A stretch of DNA of 64,000 nucleotides from Roseovarius nubinhibens ISM (GCF_000152625.1 NZ_CH724156.1:2782602-2846601); one strand, 5' to 3'; shown: positions 43,257 to 52,746, counted from the stretch's first letter. Translations and numbers: made by a program. Notes: generated by a model from the sequence alone, not told the origin.

Positions 43257-43622
43257 ATGAATGTTTTGCTAGTGCAATCGGATCCGCAGCTGGCCAGCCT
43301 TTGGGCCGGGCATCTGGCGGAAGAAGGGGTCAGCGCCGCGATGGCGCGCGGCCAGCGCGAGGCGGTTCGGCTCTTGCAGACGCAGGGTTTTGCGGCGGTG
43401 GTGCTTGACCTTGACCTCGAAGAGGGCTGTGCCCTCGCGGTGGCTGATCTCATCGCCTATCGCTGGCCGAGCCTGCCCATCCTCTTCGTGACGGGCAGGG
43501 CGATGTTTGCCGATGGCTCGATCTTTGCGGTGAACGCCAATGCCCGCGCCTATCTGCAGCGCGATGTGGCGCCCTCGGACCTCACAACCTTGGTGATGTA
43601 TTTCGGCGGCTACTGGGCCTGA
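43257..43622 (+). CDS. Stand-alone receiver-like protein with altered active site
   Basis: A 121-residue CheY-like fold: NVLLVQSDPQLASLWAGHL, AAVVLDLDLEEG with a possible phospho-Asp51, ILFVTGRA and ANARAYLQRDVAPSDL. The N-terminal acidic pair is reduced to one Asp (SD) and the conserved Lys before the last helix is Arg (LQRD for L-x-KP). Phosphorylation may therefore be weak or absent. No kinase gene is adjacent. Convergent with the next gene, overlapping it by 13 bases. Confidence 0.75.
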   Translation: MNVLLVQSDPQLASLWAGHLAEEGVSAAMARGQREAVRLLQTQGFAAVVLDLDLEEGCALAVADLIAYRWPSLPILFVTGRAMFADGSIFAVNANARAYLQRDVAPSDLTTLVMYFGGYWA

Positions 43623-44629
43623 GCGCGGGGCTGACCCTCGCTTGCGGCAGTCAGGCGCTCGCGGTCATGCGGGGCGGTGAAATCCGGATCGGGGTTGATC
43701 GGGATGATCCGATGCGGGTTCACCGTGTCATGGCTGTAGTGGTAGTGGCGCACGATATGGTCGAAATTCACCGTCTCGGCCACGCCCGGCCATTGGTAGA
43801 GCTCGCGCAGATAGGCCCAGAGCGCCGGATAGTCGGTGATCCGCGCCCGGTTGCATTTGAAATGGGTGTGATAGACCAGATCAAAGCGGATGAGCGTGGT
43901 GAAGAGCCGCCAGTCGGCCTCGGTGATCCGTGTCCCCATCAGATAGCGCCTGTGACTCAGCCGCTCTTCGAGCCAGTCGAGCGTGTCGAAAAGCGGATGC
44001 ACGGCGGCATCATAGGCCTCTTGGCTGGTGGCAAACCCAGCCTTGTAGACGCCATTGTTGAGCGTGTCATAGATGCGGTCATTCACCGGCGCGATCTCGG
44101 CGCGCAGATCCTCGGGCCAGTAATCGTCGCGATTGCCGGTGAGTGCGTCAAAGGCCCCGTTGAACATGCGGATGATCTCGGCGCTCTCGTTTGACACGAT
44201 GGTGTCGCGCTCGCGGTCCCAGAGCAGCGGCACGGTGACCCGGCCGGAAATACCGGGATCGGCCCGGGTGTAGAGATCGCGCAGATAGGGCAGGCCATAG
44301 AGTGTGTCACCGGTGGCGCCGGGATAATCCGCGCGAAATTCCCAGCCTTCGCCCAGCATGTCGGGATGCACCACCGAGACGCCGATATGATCCTCGAGGC
44401 CCTTGAGGGCGCGAAAGATTAGCGCCCGATGCGCCCAGGGGCAGGCAAGCGAGACATAGAGATGATAGCGCCCGGATTGCGCGGCAAAGCCGCCCTCGCC
44501 CGAGGGCCCCGGCGCGCCGTCGGGGGTGATCCAGTTGCGAAACCGCGCGCTGTCGCGCTTGAACGCGCCGCCGGTGGCGGAGGTGTCATACCAGCTGTCG
44601 CGCCAGATGCCGTCAACGAGTTTGCCCAT
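43610..44629 (-). CDS. Glutathionyl-hydroquinone reductase (Xi-class GST, YqjG/PcpF-like)
   Basis: A 339-residue enzyme of the Xi-class glutathione transferases, which remove glutathione from glutathionyl-hydroquinones. The N-terminal thioredoxin-like domain has the catalytic Cys in HLYVSLACPWAHRA; further marks are VVHPDMLGEGWEF, TIVSNESAEIIRM and, in the helical domain, TEADWRLFTTLIRFD and HFKCNR. Length is normal. No quinone-degradation genes are close by; a general detoxifying role is likely. Confidence 0.93.
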   Translation of the reverse strand: MGKLVDGIWRDSWYDTSATGGAFKRDSARFRNWITPDGAPGPSGEGGFAAQSGRYHLYVSLACPWAHRALIFRALKGLEDHIGVSVVHPDMLGEGWEFRADYPGATGDTLYGLPYLRDLYTRADPGISGRVTVPLLWDRERDTIVSNESAEIIRMFNGAFDALTGNRDDYWPEDLRAEIAPVNDRIYDTLNNGVYKAGFATSQEAYDAAVHPLFDTLDWLEERLSHRRYLMGTRITEADWRLFTTLIRFDLVYHTHFKCNRARITDYPALWAYLRELYQWPGVAETVNFDHIVRHYHYSHDTVNPHRIIPINPDPDFTAPHDRERLTAASEGQPRAQAQ

Positions 44630-44856
44630 GGGATCGGTCCTTTGGTTCTGTGGTCAGCCTGTCTTTGTCTGCCCCAAGACCTAACGCACCCGCGGGCACA
44701 GACCAGTGCCGCGCCCGCGCAGCGAGGGTGCAAAGATGCACAGGACCCACGGTCACAAGAATTGTCCCATCGGTTAACTTGACTTTCACATCAGGCTGTT
44801 ATGTCCTTGAGTGTAACACACCGCGATTGGGGAAACGCGCGGGAGGGGAGACTGCC

Positions 44857-45207
44857 ATGACCGATTATCTGACGCCCGAAATCAAGGCTGGGCTGGACCG
44901 CGCGCGCGAGCTTGCTGAACGCAAATCCTCGCGGCTGCGGCTGCATTCCGGCGAAGAGATCTACCGCGTGCTGCGCGCCTGGGACGGCGGTTTTGCGCTC
45001 GACCGCGAGAGCACACCGCGGCTGCGCGGCCTCGTTGATCTCTATGATGGCAGCCGCCACCTGTCGCATTGCCTGATCGTCGCCTCCTCGGAAGAGGGTG
45101 GCGAGCTGCATGTGGAATATAAGCGGATGACCGAGGCGCGTTCTACGCCGCCGCTCGATTTCGCCCGCCCTGACGATGCGCCGGCGGGGCTCTTGCCGCG
45201 CCACTGA
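44857..45207 (+). CDS. Conserved hypothetical protein, 116 residues
   Basis: A compact protein (DRARELAERKSSRLRLHSGE, YRVLRAWDGGFALDRE, LRGLVDLYDGSRHLSHCLIV, HVEYKRMTEARSTPP) of the kind found as a single conserved gene in Rhodobacterales; no domain recognised. The ATG at 44857 has a strong gggaggggag site. Upstream 227 bases (44630-44856) contain no gene; a TTGACT at 44779 is the only promoter-like element noted. Confidence 0.8.
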   Translation: MTDYLTPEIKAGLDRARELAERKSSRLRLHSGEEIYRVLRAWDGGFALDRESTPRLRGLVDLYDGSRHLSHCLIVASSEEGGELHVEYKRMTEARSTPPLDFARPDDAPAGLLPRH

Positions 45208-45293
45208 TCGCCGCGCCCTTTGGCAGTCCGGCTCTCTGACAGATCGGCCCGCCTCAGGCGGGGCGGTTGCTCGTCTGCGGGGCGAGTGCCTCT

Positions 45294-45311
45294 TTCTGGT
45301 CCCAAATACCC
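45294..45311. repeat. Dispersed gene-end motif (copy 2)
   Basis: ttctggtcccaaataccc in the 175-base convergent gap between the 116-residue protein and the L,D-transpeptidase gene. It closely matches 49441-49458 and more loosely 25816-25833. Confidence 0.6.
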
Positions 45312-45382
45312 AAATCCCGCCAGTCGCCCGAGGGACAGGCCCCGAGGCGTGTCGCAATAAGTCGGGCGCTATCCCCGGCAGC

Positions 45383-45940
45383 TCAGGGCCGGATCACCAC
45401 GCGGGTGCCAATTGGGGTGACGCGCCACAATTCCTCGATCTCCGCATTGGTCAGCGCGATACAGCCCGCTGTCCAGTCGCCCTTGCGGCGCAGGATGTCG
45501 GGCAGCTTGTTGGGCTGGCCGTGAAAGAAGATATCGCCGCCCGGTGATACGCCCTGGGCGGCGGCGCGGGCGCGGTCTTCGGCCCGGGGGTAATTGATGC
45601 CGAGCGACAGGTGGAACTGGCTCTGGTCATTGCGCCGATCGATGCGGAACTCGCCCTCGGGCGTCTTGCCATCGCCTTCGATCTGCTTGTCGCCCTCTGG
45701 CGCAAAGCCCAGCGCCACCTCGTAGCTGCGCAGCGCTTCGCCCTCGCGGTAGACGGTCATCCGGCGCTCGGATTTGTCGAGCTCGATCAGGTCGATCGTG
45801 CCGGTGAGCGGCGGCAGCGGCGCGGGCGGCGGCGGTGGCGCGATGCTCACGCTGCGCCACAGCGCCACGCCGATCAGCACGACCAGCATCAGCGCCGTCA
45901 GGCGGATGAGCCGCCGCCGCCAGGGATGCCGCGCCGCCAT
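45383..45940 (-). CDS. L,D-transpeptidase (YkuD family)
   Basis: A 185-residue membrane-anchored protein: N-terminal Arg-rich tail, one helix (LTALMLVVLIGVALW, about 15-30), a Pro-rich linker, then the YkuD catalytic domain with IFFHGQPN and the catalytic Cys in DWTAGCIALTNAEIEELW. It likely makes 3-3 cross-links or attaches proteins to peptidoglycan in the periplasm. The ATG at 45940 is four bases after the lyase gene stop. Confidence 0.9.
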   Translation of the reverse strand: MAARHPWRRRLIRLTALMLVVLIGVALWRSVSIAPPPPPAPLPPLTGTIDLIELDKSERRMTVYREGEALRSYEVALGFAPEGDKQIEGDGKTPEGEFRIDRRNDQSQFHLSLGINYPRAEDRARAAAQGVSPGGDIFFHGQPNKLPDILRRKGDWTAGCIALTNAEIEELWRVTPIGTRVVIRP

Positions 45941-45944
45941 CCGC

Positions 45945-47117
45945 CTATTGCAGATCGCCAAAGGCCGTCTGCATCCGGCGCACCGCCTCTTCGACCCGCA
46001 CCCGCGGCGTGGCGATGTTGAACCGCAGGAAGCTCTCGCCGCCCTTGCCGAAGGTGGCGCCATGGTTGGGGGCGATCTGGGCGTCTTGCTGCACGCGGCG
46101 GATCACCTCGGCAGGGGCCATGCCGGTGTCGGCGAAATCGATCCATGTCAGATAGGTGGCCTCGAGCGACATCGGCTTGACCCCGGGGATCTGCGCCAGA
46201 CCCTCCTCAAAGATCCGCCGGTTGCCATCGAGATAGGGCACCAGCGCATCGACCCATTCGGCCCCCTCGGGCGAATAGGCGGCTTCGGCCATCACCAGCC
46301 CGAAGGAATTGGGCGATTTGCCCATCGCCGCCAGATGCGCTGTCAGCCGCGCGCGCAGGGTCTCGTCGGGGACGATGACATTGCCGGTATGGCTGCCCGC
46401 GATGTTGAAGGTCTTGGTGGTCGCCGTCATCATGATGAGCCGGTCGAGGATCGTCTCATCGGCGAGCGGCATCGGGATATGGCTGTGACCCGGCATCACC
46501 AGATCGTGGTGGATCTCGTCCGAGATCAGCAAGAGATCGTGACGGCGGGCAAATTCCGCCACGCCGCGCAGCTCGTCGCGGGTCCAGACCCGGCCGCCGG
46601 GATTGTGCGGCGAGCACAGGATGAGCATCTTTTCGCGGCCCGTCATCTGCGCGTCCCAGGCGTCGAAATCCATCTCATAGCGCCCGTCGCGCCGCGCCAA
46701 TTCGCATTCCACCACCTCGCGCCCGCCGGCCCGGATGACCCGCGCAAAGGCGTGATAGACCGGCGTCATCAACACCACCCCATCGCCCGGCTCGGTCAGC
46801 GCGTCGAGACAGAAGGCCACGCCATTGACCAGCCCATGGGTGGTCAGGATCGCCTTGGGATCGACCGTCCAGCCATGGCGCGTCTGCATCCACCAGCAGA
46901 TCGCCTCGCGATAGCTCTGATCCTCGCCGTAATAGCCGTAGACCCCGTGATCGAGCATGTTTTGCAGCGCGTCCTGCACCACAGAAGGCGGCCGGAAATC
47001 CATATCGGCGACCCACATCGCCAGGCCGGTATCGGGAGACACACCATAGATCTTTTCCATACTGTCCCATTTGCTCGAATGGGTGTTGCGGCGGTCGATC
47101 AACTCGTCAAAATTCAT
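45945..47117 (-). CDS. PatB/MalY-like PLP-dependent C-S lyase
   Basis: A 390-residue fold-type I PLP enzyme of the MalY/PatB cystathionine beta-lyase group: start MNFDELIDRRNTHSSKWD, LAMWVADMDFRPP, LCSPHNPGGRVW, ISDEIHHDLVMPG and the PLP lysine in TATTKTFNIAGSHTGN. It should cleave cystathionine to homocysteine, or act on other sulfur amino acids. The ATG at 47117 gives the family start; the upstream in-frame part has no ribosome site. Confidence 0.9.
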   Translation of the reverse strand: MNFDELIDRRNTHSSKWDSMEKIYGVSPDTGLAMWVADMDFRPPSVVQDALQNMLDHGVYGYYGEDQSYREAICWWMQTRHGWTVDPKAILTTHGLVNGVAFCLDALTEPGDGVVLMTPVYHAFARVIRAGGREVVECELARRDGRYEMDFDAWDAQMTGREKMLILCSPHNPGGRVWTRDELRGVAEFARRHDLLLISDEIHHDLVMPGHSHIPMPLADETILDRLIMMTATTKTFNIAGSHTGNVIVPDETLRARLTAHLAAMGKSPNSFGLVMAEAAYSPEGAEWVDALVPYLDGNRRIFEEGLAQIPGVKPMSLEATYLTWIDFADTGMAPAEVIRRVQQDAQIAPNHGATFGKGGESFLRFNIATPRVRVEEAVRRMQTAFGDLQ

Positions 47118-47227
47118 GCGCTGGCTCCGTGTGACAGGCGGGGGGATTTGCGGCTGTGAAGCTAACGCTTTGCGGGCGAGGTGCAAGGGCGTTGCGAAGC
47201 CATGCATGATCGCTTAAGTGAAGCGCC

Positions 47228-47746
47228 ATGAAACGCCCTATTCTGATCCATCCCGACCCGCGCCTGAAAAAGGTCTGTGCCCCGCTTGACGACATCAGCG
47301 ACGCGGTGCGCGCGCTGGCCGATGACATGCTCGAAACCATGTATGACGCGCCGGGCATTGGGTTGGCCGGGCCGCAGATCGGCGTCATGGACCGGATCAT
47401 CGTGATGGATTGCGAGAAAGACGAAGGCGTCGATCCCGCGCCCCTCGTCATGGTGAACCCCGAGGTGATCGCCAGTTCAGACACGCTCAACACCTATGAG
47501 GAAGGCTGTCTCTCGATCCCCGATCAATTCGCCGAGGTGACGCGGCCCAAGGAGGTCGAAGTGCGCTGGCTCGGGCTTGATGGCGAAGAGCATAGCCGCG
47601 GCTTTGACGGGCTCTGGGCCACCTGCGTGCAGCATGAGATCGACCATCTCGATGGCAAGCTTTTCATCGATTATCTCGGCACGATGAAGCGACAGCTCAT
47701 CACCCGTAAGATGGTCAAGCTCAAGCGCGAATTGGCGCGGGCCTGA
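47228..47746 (+). CDS. def: Peptide deformylase
   Basis: A 172-residue deformylase that removes the N-formyl group from new proteins. All three family motifs are intact: GIGLAGPQIG (43-52), EEGCLSIP with the metal-binding Cys, and QHEIDHLDG with the two histidines and the catalytic Glu. First of the three-gene set def, def-like, fmt. Confidence 0.96.
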   Translation: MKRPILIHPDPRLKKVCAPLDDISDAVRALADDMLETMYDAPGIGLAGPQIGVMDRIIVMDCEKDEGVDPAPLVMVNPEVIASSDTLNTYEEGCLSIPDQFAEVTRPKEVEVRWLGLDGEEHSRGFDGLWATCVQHEIDHLDGKLFIDYLGTMKRQLITRKMVKLKRELARA

Positions 47747-47749
47747 GCC

Positions 47750-48247
47750 ATGCCGCGCCCCTGTATCCCCTGGCCCGACAAACGCCTGCGGACGCCGGCC
47801 GAGGATGTGGCCGCGATCACCGATGAGACCTGCGCCCTCTGGGACGAGATGATCGCGGTAATGGAGGCGATGCCCGGGGTCGGTCTGGCGGCCGTGCAAC
47901 TGGGCGAGATGCATCGCCTCGCGGTGGTCGATGCCAGCTCTGAGCGCGGCCAGGCGGTGCGCATGGCCAATCCCGAGGTCCTCCATGCCAGCGCCCAGCT
48001 GCGCGAACATGAAGAGGCGAGCCCCAACCTGCCCGGCGTCTCGGCCAAGATCTCGCGCCCGCGGGCCGTCACCGTGCGGTTCCTGAACCAAGAGGGTGAG
48101 ATCGAAGAGCGCGATTTCGTCGGGCTCTGGGCCACCTCGGTGCAACACCAGATCGACCATCTGGCGGGGCGGATGTATTTCGACCGGCTGAGCAAGGTCA
48201 AACGCGACATGCTCTTGCGCCGGGCCCGCAAGCTGGGGGCCGGCTGA
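47750..48247 (+). CDS. Peptide deformylase-like protein, predicted inactive
   Basis: A 165-residue paralogue of the preceding gene. Motif 1 is kept ([10 protein letters not shown]), but in motif 2 the EGCLS sequence reads EASPN, so the metal-binding Cys is Ser, and in motif 3 HEIDH reads HQIDH, so the catalytic Glu is Gln. Both histidines remain. It is thus unlikely to deformylate peptides and may bind the ribosome, Fmt or Def, or another ligand. Four bases after def; its stop shares one base with the fmt ATG. Confidence 0.85.
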   Translation: MPRPCIPWPDKRLRTPAEDVAAITDETCALWDEMIAVMEAMPGVGLAAVQLGEMHRLAVVDASSERGQAVRMANPEVLHASAQLREHEEASPNLPGVSAKISRPRAVTVRFLNQEGEIEERDFVGLWATSVQHQIDHLAGRMYFDRLSKVKRDMLLRRARKLGAG

Positions 48248-49155
48248 TGCGGGTGGTCTTCATGGGCACGCCGGACTTCTCGGTGCCGGTGCTGCAGGCG
48301 CTGCAGGACGCGGGCCACGAGATCGCCGCCGTCTATTGCCAGCCGCCGCGCCCGGCGGGCCGGGGCAAGAAACTCCGCCCGAGCCCGGTGCAGGCCCGCG
48401 CCGAAGAGCTGGGCCTTTTGGTGCGCCACCCCGAGAGCCTCAAGACCCCCGAGGCGCAGGATGAGTTCGCCGCGCTGGGGGCGGATGTGGCGGTGGTCGT
48501 GGCCTATGGGCTTCTCTTGCCGCGGGCCATTCTCGACGCGCCGGCCAAGGGCTGTCTCAACATCCATGCCTCGCTCTTGCCGCGCTGGCGCGGGGCCGCG
48601 CCCATCCACCGGGCGATCATGGCGGGCGATGCCGAGACCGGGATTTGCATCATGCAGATGGAAGAGGGGCTCGACACCGGGCCGGTCCTGCTGCGCCGTG
48701 CGACGCCGATCGGCCCGCGCGAGACCACCGGGCAATTGCATGACCGGCTGAGTGTCATGGGGGCCGAGCTGATCATCGACGCGCTGGGGCAGCTGGATGA
48801 GCTCACCCCCGAGCCACAACCCGAGGCGGGCGTCACCTATGCCGCCAAGATCGACAAGGCCGAGGCGCGGATCGACTGGGGCTGGCGCGCCGCCGAGGTG
48901 GACCGCACCATTCGCGGGCTGAGCCCCTTTCCGGGCGCCTGGGTCGAGGTCGCGGGCGAGCGGATCAAGCTTCTGGCCTCGGAACAGGCCGAGGGCTGTG
49001 GCGCGCCGGGCGAGGTGCTCGACGACGGGCTGCGTGTGGCCTGCGGTCAGGGGGCGGTACGGCTTTTGCGCTTGCAACGGGCCGGGCGCGGGGCGCAGGA
49101 TGCGCCGGAATTCCTGCGCGGCCTGACCCTGCCGCGTGGCAGCCGTCTGGGCTGA
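48247..49155 (+). CDS. fmt: Methionyl-tRNA formyltransferase
   Basis: A 302-residue enzyme that formylates initiator Met-tRNA with 10-formyl-THF. Marks: [19 protein letters not shown], the loop [15 protein letters not shown], the catalytic [20 protein letters not shown] with Asn and His, then [12 protein letters not shown]-terminal tRNA-binding domain from about 205. Function matches the adjacent deformylase. Confidence 0.97.
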   Translation: MRVVFMGTPDFSVPVLQALQDAGHEIAAVYCQPPRPAGRGKKLRPSPVQARAEELGLLVRHPESLKTPEAQDEFAALGADVAVVVAYGLLLPRAILDAPAKGCLNIHASLLPRWRGAAPIHRAIMAGDAETGICIMQMEEGLDTGPVLLRRATPIGPRETTGQLHDRLSVMGAELIIDALGQLDELTPEPQPEAGVTYAAKIDKAEARIDWGWRAAEVDRTIRGLSPFPGAWVEVAGERIKLLASEQAEGCGAPGEVLDDGLRVACGQGAVRLLRLQRAGRGAQDAPEFLRGLTLPRGSRLG

Positions 49156-49180
49156 TCCAGACCTAGAAAAGGACGCGCCC

Positions 49181-49429
49181 ATGTTTCCCATGTTGATCGG
49201 TACGGTGGTGATTGCGGGCATTGTCGGCTATCTCAGCGAGAAATCCGGCTTTACCCGCAATGGCATCGTGCAGAGCATCATCATCTGCGTGGGCGGGGCA
49301 TTTTTGTTTTACTTCGTGCGGATCATGTTCGGCATCCGCTTTGGCGCGCCGGGGGTGGATGCGATCCTGTCCTCAGTGGGCGCGCTGATCATCGTGCCGA
49401 CCCATTGGCGGGGCCGCGGCAAACGCTGA
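49181..49429 (+). CDS. GlsB/YeaQ/YmgE-type small membrane protein
   Basis: An 82-residue protein with three hydrophobic segments (MLIGTVVIAGIVGYL, QSIIICVGGAFLFYF, AILSSVGALIIVP), matching the transglycosylase-associated (YeaQ) family despite weak Gly patterning. Function unknown, often stress-linked. The ATG at 49181 has aaaagga upstream. Confidence 0.75.
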   Translation: MFPMLIGTVVIAGIVGYLSEKSGFTRNGIVQSIIICVGGAFLFYFVRIMFGIRFGAPGVDAILSSVGALIIVPTHWRGRGKR

Positions 49430-49440
49430 TCCGGCGCTCA

Positions 49441-49458
49441 TTCTGGTTCCAAATACCC
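49441..49458. repeat. Dispersed gene-end motif (copy 3)
   Basis: ttctggttccaaataccc in the 45-base gap between two convergent genes. It differs by one base from copy 2 at 45294. Confidence 0.6.
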
Positions 49459-49474
49459 AAAATCTCTGGCTTGC

Positions 49475-50098
49475 CTACGCGCGTGGCGGGCGCGAGCGAT
49501 AGACCGGGATGCGCCAGCCAAAGACCATCGAGCCTGCGCGCAGCGCCAGCGTGGTGAGCGCGGCCGCGCCCAGCGCCAAAAGCCCATCGGCCATATGCTC
49601 GGTCATGAGCGCCGCCACCAGCGCCCCGGCAAAGGCCGCGGTCACATAGAGCTCGCCCTGTTTGAGCACCAAGGGCACTTCGCCCACCACCACATCGCGC
49701 ATCAGACCGCCGAGACAGCCGGTGGCCATGCCCATCAGCACCACCACCACGGTCGACTGCCCCAGTTCGAGCGCGAGACCGGCCCCGGCAGGGACCGCCA
49801 CGGCGAGCGCGAAGGCGTCGAGCCACAAGAGCCAGCGATAGCGGCTTTCCACCAGATGCGCGGTGAAGAAGATCAGCACCGCCGCCGCGCAGGCGATGAG
49901 GATATAGGTCGGGTTGGCGATCCAGAAGATCGGGTTGCGGTCCAGAAGCAGGTCGCGCAGCGTGCCGCCGCCAACCCCGGTGAGCGCCGCGAGAAAGGCA
50001 AAGCCCACGATGTCGAGCTGGGCGCGGCTCGCCACCAGCGCGCCGGTCAGGGCAAAGATCGCGACCGAGCCGTAATCCAGAAGCGCCAGCGCGGTCAT
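49475..50098 (-). CDS. Trimeric intracellular cation channel family protein (UPF0126/YadS)
   Basis: A 207-residue membrane protein made of two similar three-helix halves plus one helix. Each half has the family GG-x-x-RD mark ([18 protein letters not shown] and [16 protein letters not shown]). Prokaryotic TRIC homologues form potassium-permeable channels. The ATG at 50098 overlaps the rnhA stop by four bases. Confidence 0.9.
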   Translation of the reverse strand: MTALALLDYGSVAIFALTGALVASRAQLDIVGFAFLAALTGVGGGTLRDLLLDRNPIFWIANPTYILIACAAAVLIFFTAHLVESRYRWLLWLDAFALAVAVPAGAGLALELGQSTVVVVLMGMATGCLGGLMRDVVVGEVPLVLKQGELYVTAAFAGALVAALMTEHMADGLLALGAAALTTLALRAGSMVFGWRIPVYRSRPPRA

Positions 50099-50559
50099 TT
50101 GGCGGCTTTCGGTTTGTAGGGCGCCATGCCCTCGCGGGCGAGCTCGTCCGCGCGTTCGTTCTCTGGGTGGCCGGCATGGCCCTTGACCCATTCCCAGGTG
50201 ACCTTGTGCCGGGCCTGCGCCGCGTCGAGACGCTGCCAAAGCTCGACGTTTTTCACGGGTTTCTTGGCCGAGGTTTTCCAGCCGTTTTTCTTCCAGCCGA
50301 AGATCCAGCCGGTGACCCCGTTTTTGACGTATTGGCTGTCGGTGACGATGGTGATGGTGCTCGGCTTTTCCAGCGTCTCGAGCGCAGTGATGGCGGCCAT
50401 GAGCTCCATCTGGTTGTTGGTGGTCAGCGCCTCGCCGCCGCTCAGCTCGCGCTGTTTGATCACCTCTGCGCCACGCTTGGCCTGCATCAGCACGCCCCAG
50501 CCGCCCGGGCCGGGATTGCCGGAACAGGCCCCATCGGTATAGGCCACGAGATCAACCAT
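50095..50559 (-). CDS. rnhA: Ribonuclease HI
   Basis: A 154-residue RNase HI that cuts RNA in RNA-DNA hybrids. The acidic active-site residues lie in [42 protein letters not shown] and [11 protein letters not shown]. It overlaps the methyltransferase upstream by eight bases. Confidence 0.97.
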   Translation of the reverse strand: MVDLVAYTDGACSGNPGPGGWGVLMQAKRGAEVIKQRELSGGEALTTNNQMELMAAITALETLEKPSTITIVTDSQYVKNGVTGWIFGWKKNGWKTSAKKPVKNVELWQRLDAAQARHKVTWEWVKGHAGHPENERADELAREGMAPYKPKAAK

Positions 50560-51151
50560 GGGCGGTCACGATCACGAAAGTGTCGGCGGCGCCGGGCCGG
50601 TCGTGGCGGTTGCCCCGGCGGCTGCGGAGGGCGGTAAAGCCTGCGGCTTGGGTCAGGTCGGTCAAATCGGCCTCGCTGTAGTAAGTGACATAGCGCCCGA
50701 GGGCGTCGCGGCCTGCGTCATGGCCCAGTTTCATGCCGAGATGCAACATGCCTTTGGGGCGGAGCGCGCGGTGGATGCGCTGGAGCGCCTCGGGCAGGGC
50801 GGCGCGGGGCAGGTGCAGCAGGCTGAAATTGGCCCAGATGCCATCATAGGCGGCCCGCGCCTCGAGTTTTTCTGCGCCCATCTCCATCACGGCGAGCCCG
50901 GTGCGGGCGCGGGCCAGCGCGGCCATCTCGGGGCAGGGGTCGCAGGCGCTGACCTCGTGACCCATCTGCCTGAAATGCGCGGCCCAGGTGCCGGGGCCGC
51001 AGCCGAGATCCAAGAGCCGGGCGCGGATCGGCAGCGGCGCGAGAAAGGCCGCGATGTCGGGGCTGTAATCGGGCTCTGGGGCCAGGGGCGTGCCCTGCGC
51101 ATAGTCGCGGGCGGCGCGGGCATAGACAGCCAGTGTCGCTGCGTCAGCCAT
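50552..51151 (-). CDS. Class I SAM-dependent methyltransferase (tandem copy B)
   Basis: A 199-residue methyltransferase: motif [16 protein letters not shown], acidic motif II (SACDPCPEM), [18 protein letters not shown] and [14 protein letters not shown]. It is a paralogue of the gene just upstream and shares the [14 protein letters not shown]-like block. Substrate unknown. It ends in Ala-His-Gly, like its paralogue, with an eight-base overlap to rnhA. Confidence 0.88.
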   Translation of the reverse strand: MADAATLAVYARAARDYAQGTPLAPEPDYSPDIAAFLAPLPIRARLLDLGCGPGTWAAHFRQMGHEVSACDPCPEMAALARARTGLAVMEMGAEKLEARAAYDGIWANFSLLHLPRAALPEALQRIHRALRPKGMLHLGMKLGHDAGRDALGRYVTYYSEADLTDLTQAAGFTALRSRRGNRHDRPGAADTFVIVTAHG

Positions 51152-51758
51152 GGGCCGCGATGGTGACCCAAGGTGCGACAGTGCCGTCGAGCCCGGTGTC
51201 CTTGCCCCGGCGCGAGGCGGTGGGGGTAAAGCCCGCTGCGCGCAGGAGCCCGGAAAGCTCGTCCTCGGTGTAATAGGTATAGCGTCGGCCCAGCGCGTCG
51301 CGGGCCTCGCCGTGGCCGGTCTTCATACCGATATGAAAGAGCCCGCCGGGGCGCAGCGCGCGGCGCAGCGCCGCCAGATGGCGCGGCATTTCGGCGCGCG
51401 GCGCGTGGAGCAGCGAGAAATTGGCCCAGATCGCGTCATAGGCGGCAACCTCGTCGATGTCGTCGAACGTGGCGAGCCGGGCGGTGACGCCGGGATGCGC
51501 GCCGGCCAGCTTGACCATTTCGGGCGCGGCGTCGGTGGCGGTGACGCGGTGACCGGCGGCGGCCATATGGGCGGCGGCAGCACCCGGGCCGCAGCCCAGA
51601 TCGAGCACGTCAGAGCCTGCGGACAGCGTCTTGAGGAACCGCGCGAGATCGGGATCAATTTTGCTGCGGGCGGTCAGGTCGCGGTATTCGGCGGCCTTGC
51701 GGTCATAGACCGAGAGGGTTTCGGCATCGGGGCCGGTGCTCTGGTCCGGGTCGCTCAT
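51144..51758 (-). CDS. Class I SAM-dependent methyltransferase (tandem copy A)
   Basis: A 204-residue methyltransferase: [48 protein letters not shown] and [20 protein letters not shown], then [15 protein letters not shown]. Closely related to copy B. It starts four bases into the ispH stop and overlaps copy B by eight bases. A role linked to ispH or rnhA is not evident. Confidence 0.88.
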   Translation of the reverse strand: MSDPDQSTGPDAETLSVYDRKAAEYRDLTARSKIDPDLARFLKTLSAGSDVLDLGCGPGAAAAHMAAAGHRVTATDAAPEMVKLAGAHPGVTARLATFDDIDEVAAYDAIWANFSLLHAPRAEMPRHLAALRRALRPGGLFHIGMKTGHGEARDALGRRYTYYTEDELSGLLRAAGFTPTASRRGKDTGLDGTVAPWVTIAAHG

Positions 51759-52705
51759 GCCGGTTCGCGCAGCACGCGGGGCACTTTGAAATGCACGCTT
51801 TCCTTGGCGGTCTCCACCTGTTCGATGGTCACGTCATAGCGGGCCTGAAGGGCGGCGATCACCTCATCCACCAGCACCTCGGGGGCCGAGGCCCCGGCGG
51901 TCACGCCGATCGAGGCGATGCCGTCCAGCGCCCGCCAGTCGATGTCATCGGCGCGTTGCACGAGCTGCGAATAGGCGCAGCCGGATTTCGCGCCGACCTC
52001 GACCAGACGCCGCGAGTTCGAGGAATTGGGCGCGCCCACCACGAGCATCGCCTGCGCATGGGCGGCGATGGCCTTGACCGCCTCTTGGCGGTTGGTGGTG
52101 GCGTAGCAGATGTCTTCTTTATGGGGTCCCTGGATCGCCGGGAAGCGCGCCTGCAGCGCGGCGACGATGCCGGCGGTGTCATCGACCGAGAGCGTGGTCT
52201 GGGTGACATAGGCAAGTTTCTCGGGATCGGTGACCGGCACTTTGGCCACATCATCGACCGTCTCGACCAAAAGCACCGCGCCTTCAGGGAGCTGGCCCAT
52301 GGTGCCGATGGTTTCGGGGTGGCCGGCATGGCCGATCATGATGATCTGCAGCCCGTTCTCGTGATGGCGCTCGGCCTCGATATGGACCTTGGAGACCAGC
52401 GGGCAGGTGGCGTCGACATAGATCATTTCGCGGCGCGCCGCCTCGGCGGGGACGGATTTCGGCACGCCATGGGCCGAGAAGATGACCGGACGGTCGTCGG
52501 GGCAATCCTCGAGCTCTTCGACAAAGACCGCGCCTTTGGCGCGCAGATCGTCCACCACATATTTGTTGTGCACGATCTCGTGGCGCACATAGACCGGTGC
52601 CCCCCATTTCTCGAGCGCAATCTCGACGATCTTGATGGCGCGGTCGACACCGGCGCAAAAGCCGCGCGGCGCGGCGAGATAGAGGGTAAGGGGCGGTTTG
52701 GTCAT
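51755..52705 (-). CDS. ispH: 4-hydroxy-3-methylbut-2-enyl diphosphate reductase
   Basis: IspH/LytB (316 residues) makes IPP and DMAPP in the last step of the MEP isoprenoid pathway. Three Fe-S cysteines: Cys17 in [11 protein letters not shown], one in [12 protein letters not shown] and one in [10 protein letters not shown]. The catalytic Glu region is in [12 protein letters not shown]. The ATG at 52705 has a ggagag site and fits the family length; the in-frame upstream part is a translated 18-bp repeat. Confidence 0.96.
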   Translation of the reverse strand: MTKPPLTLYLAAPRGFCAGVDRAIKIVEIALEKWGAPVYVRHEIVHNKYVVDDLRAKGAVFVEELEDCPDDRPVIFSAHGVPKSVPAEAARREMIYVDATCPLVSKVHIEAERHHENGLQIIMIGHAGHPETIGTMGQLPEGAVLLVETVDDVAKVPVTDPEKLAYVTQTTLSVDDTAGIVAALQARFPAIQGPHKEDICYATTNRQEAVKAIAAHAQAMLVVGAPNSSNSRRLVEVGAKSGCAYSQLVQRADDIDWRALDGIASIGVTAGASAPEVLVDEVIAALQARYDVTIEQVETAKESVHFKVPRVLREPA

Positions 52706-52746
52706 GGTCTCTCCTGCTTGGGCAGAGAGGTAAGGGCTTGGCGCCA

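Noticed and set aside
44779-44820. Promoter for the 116-residue protein (TTGACT at 44779)
   Set aside because: No -10 element at a suitable distance; the nearest TTATGT is only 14 bases away.
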